7,291 nucleotides of DNA, taken from assembly GCA_015494845.1 (NCBI GenBank), contig WGAL01000042.1, positions 1 through 7,291 of the forward strand. Reading direction: 5' to 3'. This document shows, in pieces, positions 5,984 through 7,291 of the stretch. Position numbers and translations under genes: made by a program. Source of the stretch: Melioribacteraceae bacterium (GTDB lineage: Bacteria; Bacteroidota; Ignavibacteria; Ignavibacteriales; Melioribacteraceae). Positions within the stretch are counted from its first letter, which is position 1. Every line of letters begins with the position of its first letter. A model generated the notes under the pieces. It was not told where the DNA came from, made no database searches, and saw nothing but the letters and a program-made list of their open reading frames with translations.

Positions 5984-7228
5984 TTATTCGTCAAACTTTT
6001 TGAACACAACCGTTGCGTTATGTCCGCCAAAACCAAATGTATTACTTAAAGCATATTTAATTTCTTTTTCAACGGCAACTTTCGGCGTGTAGTTCAAATC
6101 GCATTCAGGGTCGGGTTCATCCAGATTAATTGTCGGCGGAATTATTCCGTCGCGCAAAGCCAAAATACTCGCGATTGATTCAATTGCGCCAGCCGCACCG
6201 AGTAAGTGTCCGGTCATCGACTTGGTTGAGCTGATTGACATTTTATAAGCGTGTTCGCCGAAAAGTTTTTTGATTGCTTTCGTTTCGTTTACGTCGTTAA
6301 GCGGCGTTGAAGTTCCGTGCGCGTTAATGTAATCAATATCTTCAGGATTAATTTCCGCGTCGCGCAAAGCTTCGCGCATCGAGCGATACGCGCCTTCGCC
6401 TTCCGGAGCAGGCGCGGTAATGTGGAAAGCGTCCGCCGTCATTCCGACGCCGATAATTTCGCCGTAAATTTTTGCGCCGCGTTTTTTAGCGTGTTCGTAT
6501 TCTTCCAAAATAAGCGCGCCGCCGCCTTCGCCCATTACAAAACCGTTGCGGTCTTTATCAAACGGACGTGAAGCTTCAGTGTATCTGTCATTCCAAGTTG
6601 AAATTGCGCGGGAAGCGTTAAACCCGGCGACAGCCATCGGAATAATCGGCGCTTCCGAACCGCCGGTTACCATCACGTCAGCAGCGCCGCGTTGAATTAA
6701 AATAAAAGCGTCACCGATTGCGTGCGTGGAAGTAGCGCAAGCCGAAGTTACGGAATAGTTTGGTCCTTTAAATCCGTATTTAATTGAAATATGTCCAGGA
6801 GCTATGTCAGGAATTAACATCGGAATAAAAAAAGGCGAAACTCTTCTCGGACCGGATTTCAGAAAAGTGGAATGTTGTTGCTCAAAAGTTTCCATCCCGC
6901 CGATTCCGCTTCCGTAAACAACCCCGATTCTTTCCATATTTTCTTTTTCCAAATCAAGCCCGGAATCTTCAACGGCTTGAATTGCGGAAGCAAGCGCATA
7001 ATGCGTAAACAAATCCATTCTGCGCGCTTCTTTTCTATCGATATATTTTTCAACATCAAAATCTTTAACTTCGCAAGCAAATTGTGTGGCAAACTCTGAC
7101 GCATCGAATTTTGTAATTGGCGTGGCACCGCTTTTTCCGTTTTTCAATCCTTCCCAAAATTCATCAACGGTATTTCCAACCGGAGTTACGGCACCCAAGC
7201 CGGTAATTACGACTCTTCTTCTTTCCAT
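5984..7228 (-). CDS. fabF: 3-oxoacyl-[acyl-carrier-protein] synthase II (KAS II)
   Basis: A complete 414-residue beta-ketoacyl-ACP synthase, the normal FabF length (E. coli 412). It condenses malonyl-ACP with acyl-ACP to extend fatty acid chains in the cytosol. The Cys-His-His triad is intact: Cys164 in [14 protein letters not shown], His304 in [11 protein letters not shown], and His341 in [16 protein letters not shown], together with Lys336. The gating loop [10 protein letters not shown] is at 396-405, and GSGIGG at 106-111 contains the isoleucine matching the acyl-pocket residue Ile108 of E. coli FabF. These features separate it from FabH and fit FabF better than FabB. The start has AAGGAA (7233-7238) about 4 nt upstream. 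The gene is followed by rnc with a 5-nt gap. Upstream lies a strong terminator hairpin, so the gene likely follows acpP just outside the window, as in many bacteria; that neighbour is inferred, not seen. Confidence 0.98.
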   Translation of the reverse strand: MERRRVVITGLGAVTPVGNTVDEFWEGLKNGKSGATPITKFDASEFATQFACEVKDFDVEKYIDRKEARRMDLFTHYALASAIQAVEDSGLDLEKENMERIGVVYGSGIGGMETFEQQHSTFLKSGPRRVSPFFIPMLIPDIAPGHISIKYGFKGPNYSVTSACATSTHAIGDAFILIQRGAADVMVTGGSEAPIIPMAVAGFNASRAISTWNDRYTEASRPFDKDRNGFVMGEGGGALILEEYEHAKKRGAKIYGEIIGVGMTADAFHITAPAPEGEGAYRSMREALRDAEINPEDIDYINAHGTSTPLNDVNETKAIKKLFGEHAYKMSISSTKSMTGHLLGAAGAIESIASILALRDGIIPPTINLDEPDPECDLNYTPKVAVEKEIKYALSNTFGFGGHNATVVFKKFDE

Positions 7229-7232
7229 AGCG

Positions 7233-7238
7233 TTCCTT
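7233..7238 (-). promoter_or_regulatory. Ribosome binding site of fabF
   Basis: The coding strand reads AAGGAA, 4 nt before the fabF ATG. It supports the chosen start and lies within the short stretch after the upstream terminator. Confidence 0.7.
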
Positions 7239-7251
7239 AATTTACTAACAT

Positions 7252-7291
7252 AAAAAAGGCTATTCTTTTAAGAGAACCTCAAAAGAATAGC
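7252..7291 (-). terminator. Intrinsic terminator or attenuator between the upstream gene and fabF
   Basis: On the minus strand GCTATTCTTTT (7291-7281) and AAAAGAATAGC (7269-7259) form a perfect 11-bp stem. The 11-nt loop can close further by a GAG/CTC pairing around GTT. After one C (7258) comes a U6 tract (7257-7252). The 5' arm ends exactly at the window edge, so the stem might be longer. It would stop transcripts of a gene beyond 7291, while the fabF start codon is only 23 nt downstream. Confidence 0.9.

Noticed and set aside
6859..7128. 89-codon minus-strand frame inside fabF
   Set aside because: It overlaps the intact fabF frame on the same strand and the translation resembles no family; no independent start signals.

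Overview
The window is a compact, ordinary bacterial chromosomal segment with all eight protein genes on the minus strand. In transcription order, right to left, they are fabF, rnc, exbB, exbD, a second exbD, yqeY, a CvpA-family gene and mutS2. All eight are complete. The DNA is AT-rich with A-rich lysine codons. Several traits point to the Fibrobacterota-Chlorobiota-Bacteroidota (FCB) group: fabF directly followed by rnc, an exbB-exbD-exbD cassette with two different ExbD proteins, and a first ExbD with a charged tail ending in a SLAEPE-like motif. The strong GGAGG ribosome binding site on exbB and a sigma70-like promoter fit an Ignavibacteria- or Chlorobi-like lineage better than classical Bacteroidia. 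That placement is inference; no rRNA or other marker is present.

Region 1 (5232-7291) is fatty-acid and RNA metabolism. A strong intrinsic terminator hairpin sits at the right edge (7252-7291) and would end or attenuate transcription from a gene outside the window, probably acpP. It is followed about 23 nt later by fabF (3-oxoacyl-ACP synthase II) and, 5 nt further, by rnc (RNase III).

Region 2 (3346-5231) is an energy-transducing operon. A 143-bp AT-rich intergenic stretch carries a TTGACA-type promoter and two near-palindromes. It drives exbB-exbD-exbD, the proton-channel components that energise TonB-type outer-membrane transport, and the unit ends in a clean intrinsic terminator. No tonB gene lies in the cassette.

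Region 3 (1-3312) is yqeY, the CvpA-family gene and mutS2. The genes are spaced by 1 nt and then overlap by 4 nt (ATGA), so they are surely co-transcribed and probably translationally coupled.

I see no mobile element, CRISPR array, tRNA, rRNA or convincing wholly new system. The most interesting signals are: a dnaX-like A AAA AAG slippery heptamer in mutS2 that would give a Smr-less short form if used; the palindrome on the -35 box of the exb promoter; and the terminator just upstream of fabF that leaves little room for a separate promoter.
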